Source: JAHEEM01 sp036396795 | GTDB lineage: Bacteria; Pseudomonadota; Gammaproteobacteria; Steroidobacterales; Rariloculaceae | Reading direction: 5' to 3' | DNA length: 45,421 nt | Assembly: GCA_036396795.1 (NCBI GenBank) | Contig: DASWKF010000019.1 | Span: 1 to 45,421 of the forward strand | Part shown: one piece after another, positions 26,326 through 34,650 of the stretch | How the letters are laid out: the number at the start of each line of letters is the position of its first letter | Numbering within the stretch: position 1 is the stretch's first letter | Program-made: the position numbers and the translations under genes | Notes under the pieces: generated by a model | What the model was told of the DNA's origin: nothing | Seen by the model: the letters and a program-made list of their open reading frames with translations, nothing else | The model's database searches: none

Positions 26326-28311
26326 ATGAGCGATGACGAACAGGGACACAAGGCCGATTCGACGGCGGCTTCGGCAATGACCGAGCTCGCTTCCGTGCCG
26401 CGTCGCGCATTTCTGCAAACCGGCGCGGCGCTCGCCGGGGCGGCGTTGGTTGCTGCGCCGGCGCGTGAGGCGGAAGCGCAGCCCGCGGCGCGGGACCCGG
26501 CCCGCATGCCCCTGATGACGGCCGAAGCGGAAGCGGCGCCGCCCGCGGACGTGCAGGTGATCGGCGGCGACGAGCGCTGCGGCTCCGATTTCATGGTCGA
26601 TGTCATCAAGTCGCTGGATTTCGAATACATCTGCGCGAATCCGGGCTCGAGCTTTCGCGGCCTGCACGAATCGATCATCAACTACGGGGGCAATCGGGCG
26701 CCCGAGCTGATCACGTGCTGCCACGAGGAGTCCTCGGTCGCGATGGCGCACGGTTACTTCAAGGCGGCCGGGAAACCGCTGGCCGTCATGGCGCACGGGA
26801 CCGTGGGTTTGCAGCACGCGGCAATGGCGATCTACAACGCCTGGTGCGATCGCGTGCCCGTGTACTTGATCCTCGGCAATCATAGCGACGCCGCGCTGCG
26901 CAGGGCGGCGGAGTGGTATCACGGCGTGCAGGACGCGGCGCACATGGTCCGCGACTACACCAAGTGGGATGATACGCCTTGGTCGTTGACTCACTTTGCG
27001 GAGTCCGCGGTTCGCGGCTATCGCGTCGCGATGACGCCGCCGATGGCGCCGGTGGTGCTGGTGCTCGACGGGCACCTCCAAGAAGAGCCGATCAGCAAGA
27101 GCTCGGGACTGTCGGTTCCACGCCTGACCATCCCGTCCGCGCCGCAAGGTGACAGCGGAGCGGTCGACGAAACCGCACGCCTGCTGGTGGAGGCGGAGCA
27201 GCCCGTGATCGTCACGGATCGGCTCGCACGCACGCCCGCGGGGATGCAGTTGCTCATCGAGCTCGCCGAGTCCTTGCAGGCGTCCGTCATCGACCAAGGG
27301 AGTCGAATGAACTTCCCGTCCCGGCACCCGCTGAATCAGAGCGAGCGTGCAGGCACCGCGATCGCCGAGGCCGACGTCATCCTGGCTCTAGAAGTGACGG
27401 ATTTTTGGGCGACGGTCAATGCGCTTCGCGATCAGTTGCATCGCTCGGTCCGCCGCATCGCGAAGCCGTCCGCCAAGCTGATCTCGATCACCGCGGGCGA
27501 TCTCTACATCCGCGCCAACTATCAGGATTTCCGCCGCATGCAGGAAGTCGATCTGGCGATCGCCGCGGACGGCGAGGCCACGCTGCCGAGTCTGATCGAG
27601 GCGGTCAAGCGGCACACGACGCGCGCGCGCAGCCGGGATTTCGCGGCGCGCGGCAAGCGGCTCGCCGAGCGGCGCCGCATCTCGGCCGAGAACGCGCGCT
27701 CCGCGGCGGCCTACGCCTGGGATGCAAGCCCGGTCAGCACGGCCCGCTTATGCGCCGAGATCTGGAATCAAATTCGTGATGAGGACTGGTCCCTGGTCTC
27801 GAGCTATTACAGTGACGGCGGGGGCTGGCCCCGGCGCCTGTGGGATTTCGACCGGCCGTATCGGTGGTTGGGCCATGCCGGCGGCGGTGGTATCGGCTAT
27901 GGCGCGCCCGCGGCGGTCGGCGCGGCGCTCGCCAACCGAGGTCACGGGCGTTTCTCGGTCGCGATTCAAACCGACGGCGATCTCATGTACGCGCCGGGCG
28001 TCCTTTGGACCGCCGCCCATCATCAGATTCCGCTCTTGAGCGTCATGAACAACAATCGCGCCTATCACATGGAGGTCATGCACGTGCAGCGCATGTGCAA
28101 CGCGCGCAATCGAGGCATCGAGCGCGCCAGGATCGGCAGCGAGTTGACGGACCCGAACATCGACTACGCCAAGCTCGCGCAGAGCATGGGAATCTTTGCC
28201 GAGGGCCCGATCACCGATCCCGCCGATCTCGGGCCCGCGTTGCGCCGCGCGATCGCCGTGGTCAAGCGCGGCGAGCCTGCGTTGATCGACGTCGTTACTC
28301 AAGTGCGCTGA
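26326..28311 (+). CDS. Exported thiamine-diphosphate-dependent enzyme
   Basis: The product is 661 residues. An N-terminal PRRAFLQTGAALAGAALVAAP segment (25-45) looks like a twin-arginine signal peptide. Then comes the acetolactate-synthase-like superfamily: Pyr domain with catalytic Glu134 (CCHEESSVAMAHGY), a central domain (about 285-420) and a PP domain with the ThDP-metal motif (TDGDLMYAPGVLW ... VMNNN, about 547-577). Members cleave or form C-C bonds next to a keto group. Almost all are cytoplasmic; Tat export would suit a cofactor-loaded enzyme. It is followed after 10 bp by a diheme cytochrome c gene. The start is unsure: ATG 26377 is an alternative and neither has a clear ribosome site. 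Confidence 0.83.
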   Translation: MSDDEQGHKADSTAASAMTELASVPRRAFLQTGAALAGAALVAAPAREAEAQPAARDPARMPLMTAEAEAAPPADVQVIGGDERCGSDFMVDVIKSLDFEYICANPGSSFRGLHESIINYGGNRAPELITCCHEESSVAMAHGYFKAAGKPLAVMAHGTVGLQHAAMAIYNAWCDRVPVYLILGNHSDAALRRAAEWYHGVQDAAHMVRDYTKWDDTPWSLTHFAESAVRGYRVAMTPPMAPVVLVLDGHLQEEPISKSSGLSVPRLTIPSAPQGDSGAVDETARLLVEAEQPVIVTDRLARTPAGMQLLIELAESLQASVIDQGSRMNFPSRHPLNQSERAGTAIAEADVILALEVTDFWATVNALRDQLHRSVRRIAKPSAKLISITAGDLYIRANYQDFRRMQEVDLAIAADGEATLPSLIEAVKRHTTRARSRDFAARGKRLAERRRISAENARSAAAYAWDASPVSTARLCAEIWNQIRDEDWSLVSSYYSDGGGWPRRLWDFDRPYRWLGHAGGGGIGYGAPAAVGAALANRGHGRFSVAIQTDGDLMYAPGVLWTAAHHQIPLLSVMNNNRAYHMEVMHVQRMCNARNRGIERARIGSELTDPNIDYAKLAQSMGIFAEGPITDPADLGPALRRAIAVVKRGEPALIDVVTQVR

Positions 28312-28321
28312 GAACGTCGTC

Positions 28322-28921
28322 ATGCCGGGCGCCTTGAATCGTCACAAGCTCATCTTGATGTTGTCGCTGAGCTTGGGAATCGCGGCGCGGGCTTGGCCGC
28401 AAGCAGCCGCGCAGGACGTCGTTGTTGCGGGGCTGACGGCGGCCGGCTGCGCGGCTTGCCATGGCAGTGACGGTCGCGGCACTGCGGCCGGGCCTGCGAT
28501 CACCGGAGCGACGTTATCGGCCGCCGCGTTCGTTGCCGCCGTGAGGAGCCCGCGGGGCGCTATGCCGGCCTTTGGACCCGAGGCGGTTTCGGACGAAACG
28601 CTCGGCGAGCTCCATACCGAGCTCGGCAGGCTGAGCGCGCCGAGTTTCCCGGCGGGGCGCGTGGATGTCGGGGCCGCTCTGTACGAGAGCACGGGATGTT
28701 ACTCGTGTCACTCGAATCAGGGTCAGGGCGGCACGCAAGGGCCGCGGATCGGCCCGAACCCGATTCCATTGACGCGCTTCGGCTGGTATCTGCGGCATCC
28801 GAGCGGCCAGATGCCTCCCTATACGGCCGGCGTGCTGCCCGACCAAGCGGTCGCCGACATCCATGCTTTTCTTCAGGCTCGGCTGCCGCCCGCGGACGGA
28901 ATCTCCTTGCTTGCGCCTTGA
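28322..28921 (+). CDS. Diheme cytochrome c
   Basis: The product is 199 residues with a signal peptide (to about residue 30) and two haem-attachment motifs, CAACH (43-47) and CYSCH (126-130). MPAFG (81) and QMPPY provide likely axial Met ligands. This is the two-domain c4/TsdB/FixP-like layout of periplasmic electron carriers. It lies 10 bp after the ThDP-enzyme gene on the same strand, so the two are probably cotranscribed and the cytochrome may accept electrons from that enzyme. It converges on the LOG-family gene with 9 bp between. Confidence 0.9.
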   Translation: MPGALNRHKLILMLSLSLGIAARAWPQAAAQDVVVAGLTAAGCAACHGSDGRGTAAGPAITGATLSAAAFVAAVRSPRGAMPAFGPEAVSDETLGELHTELGRLSAPSFPAGRVDVGAALYESTGCYSCHSNQGQGGTQGPRIGPNPIPLTRFGWYLRHPSGQMPPYTAGVLPDQAVADIHAFLQARLPPADGISLLAP

Positions 28922-28930
28922 GCCGCGGCG

Positions 28931-29743
28931 CTAGCTCGCGGCTTCGATGATTGCGAGCGCCTCCTCGGCCGATTTGACGAAGCGCAGGCAATCGAGGTCC
29001 CCGGCGCCGATGACGCCGATATCGACCATGGCCGAGAAATCGACCACGCGGCGCCAGAATTCCTCGCCGAACAGCAGCACCGGCAGCGGCCGCATGCGTC
29101 CCGTTTGCACGAGCGTAAGCGCCTCGAATAGCTCATCAAGGGTTCCGAAGCCCCCGGGGAAGAACACCAGCGCGCGTGCGCGCAGCAGAAAGTGCAGCTT
29201 GCGAACGGCGAAGTAGTGGAATTGGAAGCTCAGCTCCGGCGTGATGTAGGGGTTCGGCGTCTGCTCTTTCGGCAGCACGACGTTCAAGCCGACCGATCGG
29301 GCCCCGACGTCTTGGGCGCCGCGATTGGCGGCTTCCATGATCCCGGGTCCCCCGCCCGTCATGATGACCAGGCTCGGCCGGGGATTCGCCGAGCCGCTGC
29401 TCGAGACGAGGCCGGCCAGCCGCCGAGCTTCGCGATAGTAGAAGGAATCGAGCGTGCAGCTCGCGGATCTCTCGCCGGTCGCGGCGCCGGTGTCCGCCAC
29501 GCGGGCGCTGCCGAAGACGACGACCGTCTCCTCGATGCCTTCGGCGCTCATGACGGTCTGCGGCTTGAGATATTCGAGCATCAGGCGAACGCCGCGAAGC
29601 TCGTCGCTGACGAGGAACTCGTCGTCCGCGAACGCGAGCCGGTAGCTCGGCGACGCGGTTTGGGGCGTGAGCGCCTGCCGGCGGCCCGTGCCGACGTCCT
29701 CGCCGGCGCTGGGAAAGCCGGGCCGTTTGTGCTCTTCGGTCAT
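28931..29743 (-). CDS. LOG-family nucleotide phosphoribohydrolase-like protein
   Basis: The product is 270 residues. The Rossmann fold carries both LOG signatures: GGGPGIMEAANRGA and PGGFGTLDELFEALT. Proteins with these motifs hydrolyse nucleoside 5'-monophosphates (cytokinin riboside monophosphates in plants and some bacteria; AMP-type substrates in others); they were long misnamed lysine decarboxylases. The length matches the longer bacterial LOG group with an N-terminal extension (1 to about 60). The ATG at 29743 starts 60 bp from hairpin repeat B. Confidence 0.88.
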   Translation of the reverse strand: MTEEHKRPGFPSAGEDVGTGRRQALTPQTASPSYRLAFADDEFLVSDELRGVRLMLEYLKPQTVMSAEGIEETVVVFGSARVADTGAATGERSASCTLDSFYYREARRLAGLVSSSGSANPRPSLVIMTGGGPGIMEAANRGAQDVGARSVGLNVVLPKEQTPNPYITPELSFQFHYFAVRKLHFLLRARALVFFPGGFGTLDELFEALTLVQTGRMRPLPVLLFGEEFWRRVVDFSAMVDIGVIGAGDLDCLRFVKSAEEALAIIEAAS

Positions 29744-29803
29744 CGTCGGATCCTGAGTCCTGAGTCGCGGCTACTCTACCATCGGTGCCGTGCGCGGTCG
29801 CAC

Positions 29804-29880
29804 GACGCAGGATCGAGGATGCAGGCCCTCTCAGTCGGGCTAGTTACTCCTTCGAGAACCTGCATCCCCGCTCCCGCGTC
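29804..29880. repeat. Hairpin repeat, copy B
   Basis: Arms 29804-29825 and 29859-29880 pair over 22 bp with three mismatches. The right arm is identical to that of copy C, so the mismatches are changes in the left arm. The centre is 33 nt with CCTCTCAGTCGG and ACTCCTTCGAG. A flank GTCGCACGACGC on the left is shared with copy C. It lies between the 5' end of the LOG gene and a 5'-truncated phosphatase gene. Confidence 0.85.
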
Positions 29881-29904
29881 CTTCCGGCGGCGTGCCAGCG
29901 TTAG
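29875..29904 (+). repeat. 30-nt repeat tail shared with the serS 3' end
   Basis: The segment matches 22551-22580 at 25 of 30 positions: CGCGTCCTTCCGGC, four differing bases, then TGCCAGCGTTA. At 22551 it encodes the last residues and stop of serS and precedes copy A; here it begins inside the right arm of copy B and follows it. It may be the spacer between units of this repeat family. Confidence 0.65.
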
Positions 29905-29948
29905 TCATGGGCTGAGCGGTCGCCGTTCGGGGTCATCGGCCTGCATGA

Positions 29949-30344
29949 ATTCGTTCATGCCGGTCGGATTGCGCCACGCAGCGCAATCTTTCGCAAGGCG
30001 GCCGCGGCCAGGCCGCAGCGATCGGCGTACGGCTGCGAACGGCCGGAATCGACGCGGCGCGGCTCGTCTCGAGCCAGTGGTGCCGCTGCCTCGATACCGC
30101 GCGCTTGCTGGACCTTGCGGATCTGAACTCGCTGGTCTCGTATCCCGGGCAGACCGGCGAGATGACGGGCCGCTTGCGGGAGTGGATCCTGGCGCAGGAC
30201 CTGAACCGTCCCACGATCCTCGTGACACATCAGATCAACATAGGCGCGCTGCTCCGCGCCTATCCAGAGGAGGGCGAGATCGTCGTCGTTCGACGCGGCG
30301 CGGACGGCCGCCTCGACGTTCTCGGTACGCTCGTTCCGGACTAG
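29949..30344 (+). pseudogene. 5'-truncated histidine phosphatase
   Basis: From 29967 the frame reads DCATQRNLSQGGRGQAAAIG ... SSQWCRCLDTARLLDL ... NRPTILVTHQINIGAL, clearly the C-terminal two thirds of a periplasmic-type histidine phosphatase, including the second catalytic His (VTHQ). The N-terminal segment with the phosphorylated His (RHG/RHA) and signal peptide is absent. An in-frame TGA lies at 29946, and no plausible start codon precedes the homologous part. The break falls about 65 nt after the repeat tail beside copy B. A downstream TTG at 30105 could give a 79-residue fragment, which is unlikely to be active. Confidence 0.75.
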
Positions 30345-30347
30345 GCG

Positions 30348-31397
30348 TTAGTCTTCAGCCGCCCTTAGACAGTTATAGGTGCCGACGACCGCGTCGGGGT
30401 ACCAGACCCAGTGCTTGCCCAACGTAACCGGCTCGGTGAACACGGCCGGGTCCGTAAACGTCACGCTGTAGTCGAGCCTGTCGCCCTGCGGGCTGACGGT
30501 GAAGCGCTCGACCATCTCTGTCGACGCCGTGATCGGCACGCCGAGCCCGTCGAAATGGCCCCAGTTCATATGGACGGTGGTCACGACCAAGGAGCGATCG
30601 TTTTCCCAGCGGCCGATCGAGTAGCCCAGCAGCGAGTCGGGCTGCCCCTCGGCGGAGGCGTCCGGCGCCGTGTGGATGGTGCGAACGGTGTCGTATTCCT
30701 CGTTGTGCCAGAGGATGTCGTCGCCGTCCCGCGTGAACTCGAACGGGTAGGGCGCCTCCATGATCGTCGGCATGCCCTTGGCGCGGCAGTTGCCGAGGGG
30801 GTTGTCGCGCTCCCAGACGAAAGCATCGACGGCTTGTCTTGCCGCCTCCGTGAGCTTCGGGCGATACTCCGGCAGCCGTCCGAAGTTCCGCGGAATCAGC
30901 ATCGGGATGTTGTCGGGCGTGCTCCAGATCCTGAATATTCCGAGCTCCGGCGCCGACGTATCGCCAATGCCCACCCGCCGGCTTTCGGCCATCTCGACGA
31001 GGCGGTCGGACCAGCGCGGCTCGATATTCGAGCCGAGCAGCACCTCCTCGCCGCTGACCGTCAAGACGTTGCGGATATACAGCCCGCGTTCGGCGCGAAT
31101 CGCCGGGTTTCCGGCGACCCGGATGGTGTCGCCGACGGCGATGAAGCTCGGATCGATCTGCCAGCGCCGGATGTTGCTTAGCGCGGTCGTCGCCATGTCC
31201 CAGTCCTCGACCCTGCCGTCGGCGCCGGTCACGCGCATCGAGACCTGAACGTGCGGATTGCGCCACAAGACGTTGCTGACCTCGCCTTCGACTTCGATGA
31301 TCGCGTTGGGATCGTAGTTTCCGCCGATCGCATGATGCGCGGCGGCGAACATCGGCAGCCAGAAGATGCTCAAGCAAGACAGTCCGCGAATCAGCAT
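30348..31397 (-). CDS. Exported DUF6152 + 'YSIGxW' domain fusion protein (1)
   Basis: The product is 349 residues. After the signal peptide (to about 20) comes AHHAIGGNYDPNAIIEVEGEVSNVLWRNPHVQVSM, the DUF6152 start: a mature AHH, then a small OB-like barrel to about 120. From about 195 a second domain follows (NCRAKGMPTIMEAPYPFEF, LGYSIGRWENDRSLVVTTVHMNW, then a C-terminal beta region). The function is unknown. It is divergent from a paralogue at 31574. The ATG at 31397 has GGGGGAGAA upstream; the frame continues six codons further. It converges on the truncated phosphatase with 3 bp between. Confidence 0.8.
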   Translation of the reverse strand: MLIRGLSCLSIFWLPMFAAAHHAIGGNYDPNAIIEVEGEVSNVLWRNPHVQVSMRVTGADGRVEDWDMATTALSNIRRWQIDPSFIAVGDTIRVAGNPAIRAERGLYIRNVLTVSGEEVLLGSNIEPRWSDRLVEMAESRRVGIGDTSAPELGIFRIWSTPDNIPMLIPRNFGRLPEYRPKLTEAARQAVDAFVWERDNPLGNCRAKGMPTIMEAPYPFEFTRDGDDILWHNEEYDTVRTIHTAPDASAEGQPDSLLGYSIGRWENDRSLVVTTVHMNWGHFDGLGVPITASTEMVERFTVSPQGDRLDYSVTFTDPAVFTEPVTLGKHWVWYPDAVVGTYNCLRAAED

Positions 31398-31573
31398 GGC
31401 GTTCTCCCCCCACACTCTTCGGCTGGTCGTTCTGCGTCCGATTCTACCTCAACGCGCCGCGGCGCGGCATGCCGTTGCCGGGCGCGTCGGCTCTTCCGCC
31501 GTCGGCGGAGTCTTATCGCCACGTTGATCGTAGGGTAGACTCGTCGCAGGTCAAATCAGAAGGGCGGTCCGTC

Positions 31574-32605
31574 ATGACGCAGTCGATCAAGCTCTCCAAG
31601 ACGCTGTTCGCTTTGGGCTCCTGTCTGCTGCCGGTCGCGATATCGGCACACCATGCCACCGCGCCGACCTTCGACCAGAGCCGGGTCATCGAAATCGAAG
31701 GCGAGATCACCGAGGTGCATTGGCAGAATCCGCACATACGCTTCAGGATGCAAGCCGCGGATGCCGCCGACGCGGAATTCTGGGACATAGAGACGAACTC
31801 CGTGAGCATCGTCAGCCGCTTCGGCCTGAGCGCCGGCCTGATCGAGCCCGGCACGCAGGTGCGGGTCGCGGGCAACCCGGGAAGACGCGTCGACAACGCG
31901 CTGTGGCTCACGAACGTGCTCTTGGGCGACGGCCGCGAGATTCTTTTCGGCGCGAACTATCCGCCTCGCTGGTCGGAGGTCACGCTCGGCGCTGAGGACG
32001 TGCGCGGCGCGATCACGGCCGATCTCACGGGCTCGCTGGGGATTTTTCGCGTATGGACGAGTCTCGGCGGTGGCTCGGCGCTGTGGAACGAGAGCTATCC
32101 TCTGACGCCGGAGGCGGCCGCCGTGCGCGCCGGCTTCAATCCGATCACCGATGCGCCGACGCTGAACTGCGTGCCGAAGGGCATGCCGCTGATCATGGAG
32201 CAGCCTTACCCGATGGAGATCGTCGACGAGGGCGATGAGATCGTGATGCACCTCGAGGAATACGACACCGTGCGTCGCGTCGCGATGGCCGACGGCGTAC
32301 AGGCACAAGCGCGCAACCGGTCTTCGAGCCTGCTCGGCAACTCCGTCGGGCGCTGGGAGGACGGTGTGCTCGTCGTGGACACTACGGATATCGACTATCT
32401 GCATTTCGACAAGACGGGTATTCGACAGAGCGCAGCGGTGCGAACCGAGGAGCGCTTTACGCTCAGCGACGACGGCAGCCGGCTCGACTATCAGATGACC
32501 GTGACCGATCCCGCGACCTTCACCGAGCCGGTGGTGCTGACCAAGGCTTGGGTCTATCGGCCGAACGACGAGGTAAGGCCTTACGACTGCACGATTTCCG
32601 AGTGA
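31574..32605 (+). CDS. Exported DUF6152 + 'YSIGxW' domain fusion protein (2)
   Basis: The product is 343 residues, a paralogue of the divergent gene at 30348 with the same layout: signal peptide ending AISA, then HHATAPTFDQSRVIEIEGEITEVHWQNPH (DUF6152), and a second domain with NCVPKGMPLIMEQPYPMEI, LGNSVGRWEDGVLVVDTTDI and FTLSDDGSRLDYQMTVTDPATFTEPV. Both paralogues keep two Cys (NC..., YDC/YNC) that could form a disulfide. The two share a 176-bp divergent promoter region. It lies 50 bp before the IPT-amidohydrolase gene. Confidence 0.8.
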   Translation: MTQSIKLSKTLFALGSCLLPVAISAHHATAPTFDQSRVIEIEGEITEVHWQNPHIRFRMQAADAADAEFWDIETNSVSIVSRFGLSAGLIEPGTQVRVAGNPGRRVDNALWLTNVLLGDGREILFGANYPPRWSEVTLGAEDVRGAITADLTGSLGIFRVWTSLGGGSALWNESYPLTPEAAAVRAGFNPITDAPTLNCVPKGMPLIMEQPYPMEIVDEGDEIVMHLEEYDTVRRVAMADGVQAQARNRSSSLLGNSVGRWEDGVLVVDTTDIDYLHFDKTGIRQSAAVRTEERFTLSDDGSRLDYQMTVTDPATFTEPVVLTKAWVYRPNDEVRPYDCTISE

Positions 32606-32655
32606 GCGTCGGAACAAACAAACTAGATAGTGAATACTGGACAATGGGGGGAACG

Positions 32656-34512
32656 ATGTCTCGCTATCGATATTTTTGCGCCGCTCTGAGCCTAGGTCTC
32701 GGCATTTCAGTTGTCGGCCCGCTCGCCACCGCACAGCCGCTGGTGATCGAGGGCGGAACGCTCATAGACGGCAACGGCGGGGAGCCCTTGAACGATGCCG
32801 TGATCGTCATCGAGGGTAATCGCATCACCGGTGTCGGCACGGCCCGGGAAGTGTCTTATCCCGCCGGTTCGCTAGTGATCGATGCGAGCGGCAAGTACGT
32901 GCTGCCCGGCCTGTGGGACGCGATGGTCAGCTACCAGTGGTTCTACGGCGAGATCATGCTCAATCACGGTATTACGTCGACGATCGACGTCGGCATCGCG
33001 GGCGAGGTCGGCGCCGCGTTTCGCGACGGCGTGCTGATGGGCAAAATCCGCGCGCCGCGGCCGTTCTCCGGGATCTCTCGGCTTACGACGGAGCCGGCCG
33101 GCGGCACCGGGCTCGAGACCGTATTGACGCCGGGCCGCACCCCGGGCTCGGTTGAGGAAGCGCGCGAGCTCGTGCGTGCCTTCATCGCCGGCGGTGCCGA
33201 TATCGTCATGTTTCAAGACGGCACTTTGCCGCTGGAATACTACGAGGCGGGTTTCGACGAAGCCCGCAAGGCTGGCATGCCCGTCTCCACACGAGCCTAT
33301 GGTCCCATCTTCGGCCCGCGTGAGGCCGCCGAGCTCGGCAGCAACATGCTGCCGCATTCGGCCGGGATCGGCCGTCTGATCACGAGAAATCCCCCGGGCC
33401 CGGGAGACAGCCGCAACGAAGCCGAGCTTTTCTCCGAGATGGACGACGCCAAGGCGCGCGAGCTCATCGACATGCTCGTCAGAGCCGAGGTGGCGCTCGA
33501 TCCGACGTACAGGAACTCGTGGCTGCGCATGCCGCGCGACTGGGAGCGCTTCGGTGAGGACGCGCGCAGTTTCTTCGATACCGTGGATCCGAATCTCTTG
33601 GCCTACTACCCGCGTGAGCGCATGGAAACGGCGCTCGAGCAGTTCCGCGCGCCGCGGCCTACCGGTGAGGTCTGGGAGCGCCGCATGCGCGGCTTCAGGA
33701 ATTCGCTGCGCTTTCACAAGATGTTCGTCGACGCCGGCGGCATGCTGATCCCGGGCTCCGACAGCAATCCCGTAAAGGTGCCGGGAATCAATTTGTTTCA
33801 CGAGATGATGATCTTCCTCGAGGCCGGCGTCACGCCGATGCAGATCATCCAAGGCGCGACCAAATGGTCGGCGCAGTTGTTGGACATGGAAGATGAGCTC
33901 GGCACCGTCGAAGCCGGCAAGATCGCCGACATCATCATCGTGAGCTCCGATCCGCTCCAAAACATCGAGAACCTCCGCGATCTCGACAGCGTGGTCTTCG
34001 ACGGCAGACGCGTGGAGCTCGGCTACACGGCCGGGTACAACCCCGTGTTCCGCGTCGAGTCGGAGCTCAACCCGCCGGTCTCGAGGCTCTTGTGGGTCGA
34101 TGCTTTCAGGCCGGTCGCTTTCGGCGGCAGCGGCGGCCGTTTCAACGGCAGGCCTCCGGTCGGGCCGGGACAAGCGCTGCCGAATCCCGTCGAATCCCCG
34201 CAACCTGCGATCGAGACCATCTCGCCTCTAGGGGTCGAGGCCGGCAGCCCGACGACTACGGTGACGCTGACCGGATTCAATTTCGTGCGTCGCTCCCAGG
34301 TGTTGTTCAAGGGCGTTCCCGTTCCTCACGAAGCCGTAAGCGGATCCGAGCTTCGGGTCACGATCGACGCAAGCCTGCTGCAAGAGCCCGGCTGGCACGA
34401 GATCGTGGTCAGGAACCCGTGGCCGCTGCATCCGGAGATCGGTCGGGAATGGGGCGACGGAACCTCGAATGCCGCGCACCTGATCGTCGCCTTCGCGAAT
34501 GACGGCAGCTAG
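32656..34512 (+). CDS. Exported amidohydrolase-like protein with degenerate metal site and IPT domain
   Basis: The product is 618 residues with a signal peptide (1 to about 26). The amidohydrolase part begins VIEGGTLIDGNGGEPLNDAVIVIEGNRITGVG and ends LGTVEAGKIADIIIVSSDPLQNI. Active members have PGLxDxHxH; here it is PGLWDAMVSY (84-93), so both metal-binding His are replaced by Met90 and Ser92. The late Asp (PGSDSN) is kept. A C-terminal IPT/TIG domain (about 520-610: ISPLGVEAGSPTTTVTLTGFNF) is added, unusual in this family. It may be a binding protein or an altered enzyme. The start has GGGGGAA upstream. Confidence 0.82.
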   Translation: MSRYRYFCAALSLGLGISVVGPLATAQPLVIEGGTLIDGNGGEPLNDAVIVIEGNRITGVGTAREVSYPAGSLVIDASGKYVLPGLWDAMVSYQWFYGEIMLNHGITSTIDVGIAGEVGAAFRDGVLMGKIRAPRPFSGISRLTTEPAGGTGLETVLTPGRTPGSVEEARELVRAFIAGGADIVMFQDGTLPLEYYEAGFDEARKAGMPVSTRAYGPIFGPREAAELGSNMLPHSAGIGRLITRNPPGPGDSRNEAELFSEMDDAKARELIDMLVRAEVALDPTYRNSWLRMPRDWERFGEDARSFFDTVDPNLLAYYPRERMETALEQFRAPRPTGEVWERRMRGFRNSLRFHKMFVDAGGMLIPGSDSNPVKVPGINLFHEMMIFLEAGVTPMQIIQGATKWSAQLLDMEDELGTVEAGKIADIIIVSSDPLQNIENLRDLDSVVFDGRRVELGYTAGYNPVFRVESELNPPVSRLLWVDAFRPVAFGGSGGRFNGRPPVGPGQALPNPVESPQPAIETISPLGVEAGSPTTTVTLTGFNFVRRSQVLFKGVPVPHEAVSGSELRVTIDASLLQEPGWHEIVVRNPWPLHPEIGREWGDGTSNAAHLIVAFANDGS

Positions 34513-34546
34513 CTGCTGATCAGCTGCGCGGCTTGCGTCGTCGCAC

Positions 34547-34624
34547 GACGCGGGAGCGGGGATGCAGGCCCTCTCAGTCAGAGTTTCACATTCCTTCGAG
34601 GACCTGCATCCCCGCTCCCGCGTC
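34547..34624. repeat. Hairpin repeat, copy C
   Basis: Arms 34547-34568 and 34603-34624 are perfectly complementary over 22 bp. The centre (34 nt) contains CCTCTCAGTC and TTCCTTCGAGG, with internal CCTC/GAGG pairing after a C-A mismatch. It is preceded by GTCGCACGACGC, also found before copy B. It lies 34 bp after the amidohydrolase stop and 26 bp from copy D, which is inverted. Confidence 0.9.
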
Positions 34625-34650
34625 CCTTGAGCGCTGCTGCCGTTTGTCGG

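Noticed and set aside
24473..26410. 645-codon minus-strand frame as one fused ABC protein
   Set aside because: Only its last 253 codons are the permease. The rest lies out of frame over the ATPase gene, which has intact ABC motifs in another frame.
29192..30427. 411-codon plus-strand open frame
   Set aside because: It runs antisense through the LOG gene, then across the repeat and the truncated phosphatase in the wrong frame. This is a GC-rich shadow.
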